Shown piece after piece: positions 7,535-13,617 of a stretch of 13,617 nucleotides of DNA. How positions within the stretch are numbered: position 1 is the first letter of the stretch; every line of letters begins with the position of its first letter. Under the pieces are notes generated by a model, which saw only the letters and a list, made by a program, of their open reading frames with translations, made no database searches and had not been told where the DNA came from. The stretch lies in contig JAFGVZ010000027.1 of NCBI GenBank assembly GCA_016937725.1, positions 1 through 13,617 of the forward strand, written 5' to 3'. The position numbers were made by a program, and so were the translations under genes. The DNA is from Paracoccaceae bacterium. Lineage in GTDB: Bacteria; Pseudomonadota; Alphaproteobacteria; Rhodobacterales; Rhodobacteraceae.

Positions 7535-8137
7535 TCAGGTGGCGATGTAGCGATCCCGCCGATGATTGACGCCAATAATGACATTCAGGATGGCCGCGCC
7601 CAGCAGCGACCACAGCACCAGATCGGGCGCCATGACCAGCAAGGCAGCGCCGAAGAGCGCGAGGTCGAAGGCCAGTTGCACCCAGCCCGCGCGCCAGCCC
7701 ATGTGCTCTTGCAGGTAATAGGCCAGAATGCCCACGCCGCCAAGGCTGGCGCGGTGGCGAAAGATCGCCAAAAGCCCCGCGCCGGCGACCATACCGAACA
7801 GAACCGCCGCCACCGCCGGATGGGCGGTGTCAACCGTCACAAGCCGGTCGGCCACTTCCGCAAAGACAGACACCAGCACGACCGCGATGAAGGTCTTGAG
7901 GGTGAAGTCGCGCCCCAGATGACGATAGGCGAGCCAATAAAAGGGCAGGTTTATGGTGAAGAACAACACTCCGAAGCCAAACCCCGTGACGTAGGATAAC
8001 AACACCGCAAGCCCCGCGGTCTGCCCTGTGACAAGACCGGCACTGGTCAGAAGCGACAGGCCAAAGCCGCACAGGCCCGTGCCGACCAGCAAGCCTTGGG
8101 CGTCTTCGAACAGGGTATGGGTTGGGCGGTCAGACAA
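7535..8137 (-). CDS. YitT family (DUF161) membrane protein
   Basis: This 200-residue integral membrane protein has about five or six hydrophobic segments. The early SAGLVTGQTAGLAVLLSY stretch (about 32-49) and the following FFTINLPFYWLAYRHLG (about 59-75) are typical of the YitT/DUF161 family. The role of these proteins is not established; transport is often suggested. The C-terminal DUF2179 domain of many Firmicutes YitT proteins is absent, so this is the short form. The chosen start is an unusual TTG at 8137, three bases after the SMR gene stop, with AAGG (8146-8149) eight bases upstream; no ATG or GTG is available before the first membrane segment. It is very likely translated from the same message as the SMR gene. 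Confidence 0.8.
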   Translation of the reverse strand: MSDRPTHTLFEDAQGLLVGTGLCGFGLSLLTSAGLVTGQTAGLAVLLSYVTGFGFGVLFFTINLPFYWLAYRHLGRDFTLKTFIAVVLVSVFAEVADRLVTVDTAHPAVAAVLFGMVAGAGLLAIFRHRASLGGVGILAYYLQEHMGWRAGWVQLAFDLALFGAALLVMAPDLVLWSLLGAAILNVIIGVNHRRDRYIAT

Positions 8138-8140
8138 TGA

Positions 8141-8464
8141 TCAAACCTTGGCACTGAACAGGTTGATGACAAGAATGCCCGACAAGATCAGCGCCATGCC
8201 CAATAGCGCGGCCCAATCCAGCTTTTGCCCGAACATAACCCAGCCAATGGCGGCAATCAGGCAAATACCAAGCCCCGCCCAGATGGCATAGGCAACCCCG
8301 ACCGGGATTACGCGCAACGCCAGCGACAACAGCCAAAACGACACCGCATAGGCCGCGAACGCCCCGATCCCCGGCAAGGCGCGGGTCATGCCGTCACTGG
8401 CCTTCAGCAGCGTGGTGCCCAAGGTCTCGAACACGATAGCGATGCCCAGAAACAGCCAGTGCAT
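8141..8464 (-). CDS. Small multidrug resistance (SMR/EmrE-type) transporter
   Basis: This 107-residue protein has four membrane helices and the SMR fold. Members work as dimers in the inner membrane and exchange protons for cationic drugs, guanidinium compounds or polyamines. Key residues are in place: Glu13 in helix one (the proton/substrate carboxylate, equivalent to EmrE Glu14), and the signature VGVAYAIWAGLG near 55-66 containing Tyr59 and Trp62. The substrate cannot be read from sequence; QacE/EmrE-like or SugE/Gdx-like are both possible. It starts six bases after the hydrolase stop and ends three bases before the YitT-like start, so it is the middle gene of a tight operon. It seems to be encoded as a single gene, implying a homodimer. 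Confidence 0.9.
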   Translation of the reverse strand: MHWLFLGIAIVFETLGTTLLKASDGMTRALPGIGAFAAYAVSFWLLSLALRVIPVGVAYAIWAGLGICLIAAIGWVMFGQKLDWAALLGMALILSGILVINLFSAKV

Positions 8465-8470
8465 GCGCGC

Positions 8471-9130
8471 TTACCGGCTGCCCTCTGTCAGGCGGCGGGT
8501 GACGTAATCGGTCACATGGGTCAGCATGGGCTGCATGTGCAGGTCTTCGTTCTTGAAGAAATGATCCGCGCCCTCGATTTCCGTGTGCGTGATGGTTATG
8601 CCGCGCTGTTCTTTCAACTTGGCCACCAGTGCCGTTGTGTCGCGCGGGGGCGCAACGCGGTCCGCTGTGCCGTTGATGATCAGGCCAGAAGCGGGGCAGG
8701 GCGCAAGAAAGCTGAAATCATAAAGGTTCGCAGGCGGCGCGACCGACACGAAGCCGGTGATGTCGGGACGGCGCATCAGAAGCTGCATCCCGATCCATGC
8801 GCCAAAGCTGAAGCCCGCGACCCAGCAATGCCGCGCATTCTGGCTTTGGGCCTGCACATAGTCGAGCGCTGCGGCGGCATCGGACAATTCTCCAATGCCC
8901 TGATCATACTCACCCTGAGAGCGACCGACACCCCGGAAGTTGAAGCGCAGCACCGAAAAGCCCATTTTATAAAAGGCATAATGCAGGTTATAAACAACCT
9001 TGTTGTTCATCGTCCCGCCGAATTGCGGATGCGGGTGCAAAACGATGGCGATCGGGGCATCTGTCTTGCGTTGCGGGTGGAAGCGGCCTTCCAGACGGCC
9101 TTCGGGGCCGGCGAAAATGATCTCGGGCAT
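8471..9130 (-). CDS. Alpha/beta hydrolase (COG2945-like)
   Basis: This is a 219-residue cytosolic alpha/beta-hydrolase. The apparent catalytic triad is Ser108 in GFSFG (106-110), Asp157 in GTADRVAPP and His190 in GADHFF. The HPHPQFGGTMNNKVV stretch (32-46) and FNFRGVGRSQG (63-73) are characteristic of a widespread family of short bacterial hydrolases. The natural substrate is unknown; ester or dienelactone-type hydrolysis is generic inference. It is the first gene of the minus-strand cluster hydrolase - SMR - YitT-like - typA - M48, and it is divergent from iscR. The ATG at 9130 gives the family N-terminus with only a weak binding site (AAGG about 8 bases upstream). Confidence 0.88.
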   Translation of the reverse strand: MPEIIFAGPEGRLEGRFHPQRKTDAPIAIVLHPHPQFGGTMNNKVVYNLHYAFYKMGFSVLRFNFRGVGRSQGEYDQGIGELSDAAAALDYVQAQSQNARHCWVAGFSFGAWIGMQLLMRRPDITGFVSVAPPANLYDFSFLAPCPASGLIINGTADRVAPPRDTTALVAKLKEQRGITITHTEIEGADHFFKNEDLHMQPMLTHVTDYVTRRLTEGSR

Positions 9131-9234
9131 GGGGAAGCCTTATGCGGAACTGTCGGGGCTTGGCGCGGCGACGCCGGCGGGGATTTCGTCAAAACATGCT
9201 GCGGGCGAATATGGTGGGCCGTGCGGGTGCATTC

Positions 9235-9272
9235 TTGACTTTCACATTCAGGTATTTTAGAGCCATTCTAAA
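9235..9272 (+). promoter_or_regulatory. iscR promoter region with IscR-type inverted repeat
   Basis: The inverted repeat TTTAGA-GCCAT-TCTAAA (9256-9272) has perfect 6-base arms. It lies about 130 bases before the iscR start, in the divergent region with the hydrolase gene. A good -35-like TTGACT (9235-9240) is upstream, and the -10 element would then fall inside the repeat, so binding would repress. The TTAGA/TCTAA arms are of the kind proposed for the iron-responsive site assigned to IscR in Rhodobacterales (the Iron-Rhodo-box). Autoregulation of the isc-suf operon is the likely meaning; I cannot check the consensus here. Confidence 0.6.
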
Positions 9273-9404
9273 CTATAGAGATGGCCGCGCGAGTGCAAAA
9301 CCAGCATCGCTTGGGCAGCACAGCAGCTTTAGGGCGAGGGGTGCCAAAGGTCAACCGGCTTGGCATCTTGGCGCTGCGACCCCGTTTTCTCGGAGAGAGA
9401 CGCG

Positions 9405-9863
9405 ATGAAATTGTCGACCAAAGGGCGTTACGCGATGATCGCGCTGGTTGATCTGGCGCTTGCCCCGGAAGGGCAGCTTGTCTCTTTGGGAGAGATTGCC
9501 GAGCGGCAGAATGTCTCGCTGGCTTATCTGGAGCAATTGTTCGTCAAATTACGGCGCGCGGGGCTTGTCGCGTCGGTGCGGGGGCCGGGCGGCGGCTACC
9601 GTCTGGCGCGGCCCGCAGATGCGATCCGGGTGTCCGATATTATGGAGGCGGTGGATGAAACCGTGAACGCCATGGACAAGGGCGCGGGTGCCAAAGGGGC
9701 CGTGACCGGATCGCGCGCGCAATCGCTGACCAACCGTTTGTGGGAAGGCCTTTCGGCGCATGTCTACGTGTTTTTGCACCAAGCACGGTTGTCGGATGTG
9801 GCGAAGAATGCGCTGACGCCGTGCCCTGCCGTGCCGAGTTTGTTCCAGGTCGTGGACGAATAG
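9405..9863 (+). CDS. iscR: Rrf2-family iron-sulphur regulator IscR, cysteine-poor form
   Basis: This is a 152-residue Rrf2-family transcription regulator at the head of an isc/suf operon. Its N-terminal winged helix is clear: MKLSTKGRYAMIALVDLA, then SLAYLEQLFVKLRRAGLV (about 38-55) and the wing RGPGGGYRLA (59-68). In E. coli IscR three cysteines (92, 98, 104) and a histidine hold a [2Fe-2S] cluster. Here the equivalent stretch (about 91-108) has no cysteine, and LTNRLW aligns directly after it. The only cysteine is Cys140 in TPCPAVPS. A single-cysteine IscR that still binds a cluster has been reported for Rhodobacter sphaeroides, so this is probably that lineage form rather than decay. GGAGAG (9392-9397) sits seven bases before the chosen ATG; an in-frame ATG at 9360 lacks such a site. 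Confidence 0.9.
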   Translation: MKLSTKGRYAMIALVDLALAPEGQLVSLGEIAERQNVSLAYLEQLFVKLRRAGLVASVRGPGGGYRLARPADAIRVSDIMEAVDETVNAMDKGAGAKGAVTGSRAQSLTNRLWEGLSAHVYVFLHQARLSDVAKNALTPCPAVPSLFQVVDE

Positions 9864-9914
9864 GGGGCGCTGCCCCCGCCGCGACTCCTCACGTGATATT
9901 TGGGCAAGGATGAA
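9863..9914 (-). repeat. Dispersed intergenic hairpin repeat, copy 2 (inverted)
   Basis: Read on the minus strand, this copy begins TTCATCCTTGC, continues through AAATATC and a GAG/GCGGC segment, and ends with the same GGGGGC-AGC-GCCCCC hairpin as copy 1 at 4817-4878. It lacks the extra CGCGGC-GCA-GCCGCG hairpin. On the plus strand the hairpin (9863-9877) begins with the last G of the iscR TAG stop, and the element ends four bases before the AGGAG of the desulfurase gene. It therefore fills the iscR-desulfurase junction and could modulate expression there. Confidence 0.7.
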
Positions 9915-9931
9915 ATCAGGAGAACCGGGTC

Positions 9932-10978
9932 GTGCCCGAACGTGTTTATCTTGACTGGAATGCAACCACGCTGCTGCGCCCCGAGGCGCGCGCGGCGATG
10001 GTTGCGGCGATGGATGTGACAGGCAACCCGTCTTCAGTTCATGCCGAAGGGCGTGCTGCGCGGGCCCTGATGGAGCGCGCACGCGCGCAGGTCGCGGCAG
10101 CCCTTGGCGCGGAAGGCGCGGATATCGTCTTCACTTCTGGCGCGACGGAAGCGGCAGCTCTGGCGCTGGCGGGCCGCGGCTTGGCGGGTGCACAGGTTGA
10201 ACATGACGCTGTGCGCGCTTGGACGAGCGGTGATTTGACGGTCGATGTCGCGGGCCGTGTGACCATCCCGGACCCTGCGCGCGCCACATTGCAATTGGCC
10301 AATTCGGAAACAGGGATCGTGCAAGACTTGCCGCAAGGATTGGCGGTCAGCGACCTGACGCAGGGCTTTGGCAAGATCCCGTTCGCCTTCAACTGGCTGG
10401 GTGTCGAGATGGGGTTGATTTCCGCTCATAAGCTGGGCGGGCCAAAGGGGATCGGCGCTTTGATCCTGCGCCGGGGCACCGAGCTTGCCGCACAATTGCG
10501 CGGTGGCGGGCAGGAAATGGGCCGCCGCGCGGGCACAGAAAACCTTGTCGGCATCGCGGGCTTCGGCGCTGCGGCAGAGGCCGCGCAGCGTGATTTGGCC
10601 GCTGGTGTCTGGGACCGGGTTGCTGAAATTAGAAATATTCTAGAAAAAACTCTGGACGACGCGGCTGAATTGACTATTTCTGTCGGGAAAGGCTGTCACC
10701 GCTTGCCCAACACTCTGTGTCTGGCCACAGCCGGTTGGAAGGGCGAGACGCAGGTCATGCAGATGGACTTGGCCGGTTACGCGATTTCCGCCGGATCGGC
10801 CTGTTCGTCGGGGAAAGCGCGGCGCTCGGATGTGCTGACCGCGATGGGGTTTGATGAGGCCACGGCGCAGGGCGCGATCCGCGTCTCGCTGGGGCCGGAT
10901 GTGACGGAAGAAATGGTGCTGCGCTTTGCCGAGGCGTGGCTGAAAGACTATCGGCGCTTCGAGGCGCGCGCGGCCTGA
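9932..10978 (+). CDS. Cysteine desulfurase (NifS/IscS class, compact)
   Basis: This 348-residue PLP-dependent class V enzyme would take sulphur from cysteine for cluster assembly by SufBCD. Key sites are present: the PLP lysine Lys167 in SAHKLGGPKG, the sulphur-carrying Cys291 in SAGSACSSGK, the EHDAV histidine (about residue 88), the NSETG asparagine, the D-x-T-Q pocket and the RRAGTEN motif. It is about 50 residues shorter than IscS, mostly from a shortened region after EHDAV. The N-terminal motif reads YLDWNATT where YLDNNATT is usual. The start is GTG at 9932, with AGGAG (9918-9922) nine bases upstream. It lies 68 bases after iscR and 27 before sufB. It could be called iscS or nifS-like; a separate sufS commonly lies farther down such operons, so its exact role is uncertain. 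Confidence 0.88.
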   Translation: MPERVYLDWNATTLLRPEARAAMVAAMDVTGNPSSVHAEGRAARALMERARAQVAAALGAEGADIVFTSGATEAAALALAGRGLAGAQVEHDAVRAWTSGDLTVDVAGRVTIPDPARATLQLANSETGIVQDLPQGLAVSDLTQGFGKIPFAFNWLGVEMGLISAHKLGGPKGIGALILRRGTELAAQLRGGGQEMGRRAGTENLVGIAGFGAAAEAAQRDLAAGVWDRVAEIRNILEKTLDDAAELTISVGKGCHRLPNTLCLATAGWKGETQVMQMDLAGYAISAGSACSSGKARRSDVLTAMGFDEATAQGAIRVSLGPDVTEEMVLRFAEAWLKDYRRFEARAA

Positions 10979-11005
10979 CAGCGCGGAAGGAAAAAGGGGA
11001 AAAAC

Positions 11006-12517
11006 ATGGCTGCATTGGACAATACTGACGTGCGCGATGGCGTTGACCGCGAGACGGTCGAAACCGTGCAATCCATGGCCGGCACCTATAAGCACGGCTG
11101 GAACACCGATATCGAGATGGAATTCGCCCCCAAGGGGCTGAACGAAGATATCGTGCGCCTGATTTCCGAGAAGAATAACGAACCCGAATGGTTGCTGGAT
11201 TGGCGGCTGGAGGCCTATCGCCGCTGGTTGACCATGGAAAGCCCGGATTGGGCCATGCTGAACGTGCCGGGAATTGACTACCAAGACCAGTATTATTACG
11301 CCAAGCCCAAGTCGATGGTGGACAAGCCGAAAAGCCTGGACGAGGTCGACCCCAAGCTGCTGGAAACCTACGCCAAGCTTGGTATTCCGCTGAAAGAGCA
11401 GATGATCCTTGCCGGTGTCGAGGGCGCGGATACAGGTCGCAAGGTGGCCGTGGATGCGGTGTTCGACAGCGTAAGCGTTGGCACCACGTTCAAGAAGGAA
11501 CTTGCGGCTGCGGGTGTCATCTTCTGTTCGATCTCGGAAGCCGTGCAGGACCACCCGGAACTGGTGAAGAAATATCTGGGCAGCGTCGTGCCGCAGAATG
11601 ACAATTACTTTGCCGCGCTCAATTCCGCCGTGTTCAGCGATGGCAGCTTTGTCTACATCCCGGCGGGCGTGAAATGCCCGATGGAGCTGTCGACCTATTT
11701 CCGCATCAACGCCGAAAACACCGGCCAGTTCGAGCGCACGTTGATCGTGGCCGAAAAAGGCAGCCATGTCAGCTACTTGGAGGGCTGCACCGCCCCCAAG
11801 CGCGACACCGCGCAGCTTCATGCAGCGGTGGTCGAAATTGTCGTTCTGGAAGATGCCGAGGTGAAATACTCCACCGTGCAGAACTGGTTCCCCGGCGACG
11901 AGGACGGTAAGGGCGGCATTTACAATTTTGTCACCAAGCGCGCCGATTGCCGCGAGGACCGCGCGAAAGTGATGTGGACGCAGGTGGAAACCGGGTCGGC
12001 GATTACATGGAAATACCCATCCTGCATTCTGCGCGGGGATGACACGCAGGGTGAATTCTACTCCATCGCCATTGCCAATAACTGGCAACAGGCTGATACC
12101 GGCACCAAGATGGTGCATCTGGGCAAGCGGACGAAATCGCGGATTGTCTCGAAAGGCATCAGCGCGGGCCATGCGCAGAATACCTATCGCGGCTTGGTAT
12201 CCATGCACCCCAAGGCGACCGCCAGCCGCAACTACACGCAATGCGACAGCCTGCTGATCGGCGATCTATGCGGTGCACATACCGTGCCGTATATCGAGGT
12301 GAAGAATGCCTCTTCCCGCGTGGAGCATGAAGCGACCACGTCCAAGGTGGATGACGACCAACTCTTCTACTGCCGCCAGCGCGGCATGGACGAGGAAGAG
12401 GCGGTCGCGCTTGTCGTCAACGGCTTCTGCAAGGAAGTGCTGCAAGAGCTGCCGATGGAATTTGCCATGGAGGCGCAGGCGCTGGTCGCGATTTCGCTTG
12501 AAGGGTCGGTGGGGTGA
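11006..12517 (+). CDS. sufB: Fe-S cluster assembly scaffold protein SufB
   Basis: SufB is the scaffold subunit of the SufBC2D complex, on which new iron-sulphur clusters are built in the cytosol. The product has 503 residues, the usual length or slightly more. The C-terminal beta-helix region is strongly conserved. It includes the acceptor cysteine Cys413 in QCDSLLIG and RVEHEATTSKVDDDQLFY with His441, matching the E. coli SufB residues needed for sulphur transfer and cluster formation. The central SYLEGCTAP and SRIVSKGISAGHAQNTYRG stretches are also typical. The ATG at 11006 follows AGGGGA (10995-11000). The gene is 27 bases after the desulfurase, so they are co-transcribed. A lower-GC small gene separates it from sufC, where direct adjacency would be expected. 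Confidence 0.96.
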   Translation: MAALDNTDVRDGVDRETVETVQSMAGTYKHGWNTDIEMEFAPKGLNEDIVRLISEKNNEPEWLLDWRLEAYRRWLTMESPDWAMLNVPGIDYQDQYYYAKPKSMVDKPKSLDEVDPKLLETYAKLGIPLKEQMILAGVEGADTGRKVAVDAVFDSVSVGTTFKKELAAAGVIFCSISEAVQDHPELVKKYLGSVVPQNDNYFAALNSAVFSDGSFVYIPAGVKCPMELSTYFRINAENTGQFERTLIVAEKGSHVSYLEGCTAPKRDTAQLHAAVVEIVVLEDAEVKYSTVQNWFPGDEDGKGGIYNFVTKRADCREDRAKVMWTQVETGSAITWKYPSCILRGDDTQGEFYSIAIANNWQQADTGTKMVHLGKRTKSRIVSKGISAGHAQNTYRGLVSMHPKATASRNYTQCDSLLIGDLCGAHTVPYIEVKNASSRVEHEATTSKVDDDQLFYCRQRGMDEEEAVALVVNGFCKEVLQELPMEFAMEAQALVAISLEGSVG

Positions 12518-12584
12518 GCAGTTTCGCCGCACAATTGCGCTGGTCTTGATAATGCTGAAACTCCACAACCTAATGGAGAATCAA

Positions 12585-12893
12585 ATGCTCGAATTCGAAT
12601 CAATCAAAACCGCTTTAAACGCTCGGTTCGGCGGTCTTGAGAACAGCGAGTGCTTCGATCACGCGCTTATCTTGCAGAACGATTTTGAGATTGCGGGTTC
12701 TTGCCATCTCGCATGTGTAACACGCTCTCAAAATGCCGGAAAATGGAGAGTCAAGTCTTTCCATCTTGAAGAAACGATCTTCGAGGGGGGCTTATTCGAA
12801 GTGTTTTCGAAGCTGGAAAAGCTAGTTTGGGACGCGAGGCAGGGCGAAGCGGGACATGGGCATGCAGTCTTTGATCCGCGGGTCATCACCTAA
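12585..12893 (+). CDS. Unrecognised small protein between sufB and sufC
   Basis: This 102-residue ORF starts at ATG 12585, with GGAG (12575-12578) six bases upstream, and ends at TAA 12891-12893. In-frame ATGs at 12552 and 12573 have no such site. I do not recognise a family. The product looks soluble and globular, with cysteines at about 23, 40 and 45, an aromatic, acidic C-terminal half (SFHLEETIFEGGLFEVFSKLEKL) and an end at DPRVIT. By hand count its GC is about 50 percent, visibly below its neighbours, and it uses rare TTA and CTA leucine codons, suggesting acquisition from elsewhere. It would be co-transcribed with sufB and sufC. Whether it takes part in cluster assembly is unknown. Confidence 0.65.
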   Translation: MLEFESIKTALNARFGGLENSECFDHALILQNDFEIAGSCHLACVTRSQNAGKWRVKSFHLEETIFEGGLFEVFSKLEKLVWDARQGEAGHGHAVFDPRVIT

Positions 12894-12949
12894 GTCGCGA
12901 TCTAGCGAGTGATCTGAGCACCGAACAAAACCTGTCGATAGGAATTAAA

Positions 12950-13617
<668 letters not shown>

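Noticed and set aside
6668..7999. 443-codon plus-strand frame across typA and the YitT-like gene
   Set aside because: It runs antisense to two recognisable genes and shows no family motif.
9273..9404. Possible riboswitch or RNA in the roughly 130-base iscR leader
   Set aside because: I could not see a convincing conserved fold or known motif; it is reported only as an unexplained long leader.
10640..12241. 533-codon minus-strand frame opposite the desulfurase and sufB
   Set aside because: sufB and the desulfurase on the plus strand are strongly conserved and have ribosome-binding sites. The antisense product is rich in H, Q and R and has no recognisable domain, as expected for a GC-rich shadow frame.

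Overview
The window looks like the chromosome of an alphaproteobacterium of the Rhodobacterales (Rhodobacter/Roseobacter) group. The DNA is GC-rich with compact gene spacing. The gene order iscR - cysteine desulfurase - sufB - sufC, an IscR without the usual cysteine triad, and a LacI-type site before edd all fit that group. This is inferred from content; no database search was possible.

Layout. (1) 111-683, plus strand: bioY, the substrate-binding membrane subunit of a biotin transporter, with its own promoter and a terminator at 701-728 that probably serves both strands. (2) 728-2831, minus strand: a short unrecognised ORF (2664-2831), purF (purine synthesis), and a cysteine-rich DUF1284 gene whose start overlaps the purF stop by 4 bases. 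(3) 3007-4812, plus strand: edd (Entner-Doudoroff dehydratase) behind a promoter with a perfect palindromic LacI-type operator in its spacer. (4) 4889-9130, minus strand: five genes read in the order alpha/beta hydrolase, SMR-type transporter, YitT-like membrane protein, typA/bipA GTPase and M48 membrane metalloprotease. (5) 9405 to the right edge, plus strand: iscR, a compact cysteine desulfurase, sufB, an unrecognised lower-GC gene, and the first 222 codons of sufC. This is the front of an iron-sulphur cluster assembly operon.

How the genes connect. PurF and Edd are both [4Fe-4S] enzymes, so two enzymes here are clients of the Suf machinery encoded at the right end. IscR would sense cluster or iron status and act at a TTTAGA-N5-TCTAAA inverted repeat upstream of its own gene. 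Edd would be controlled by sugar-acid supply through the LacI-type site.

Most of the window is conserved housekeeping. The places worth a second look are: the foreign-looking gene between sufB and sufC, preceded by an imperfect copy of the sufC start; the one-cysteine IscR; a dispersed hairpin repeat present twice in opposite orientations (4817-4878 and 9863-9914); the edd operator; the small ORF and 14-base palindrome between purF and edd; and the in-frame typA/M48 junction. I found no mobile element, CRISPR array or RNA gene, and no clearly new multi-gene system.
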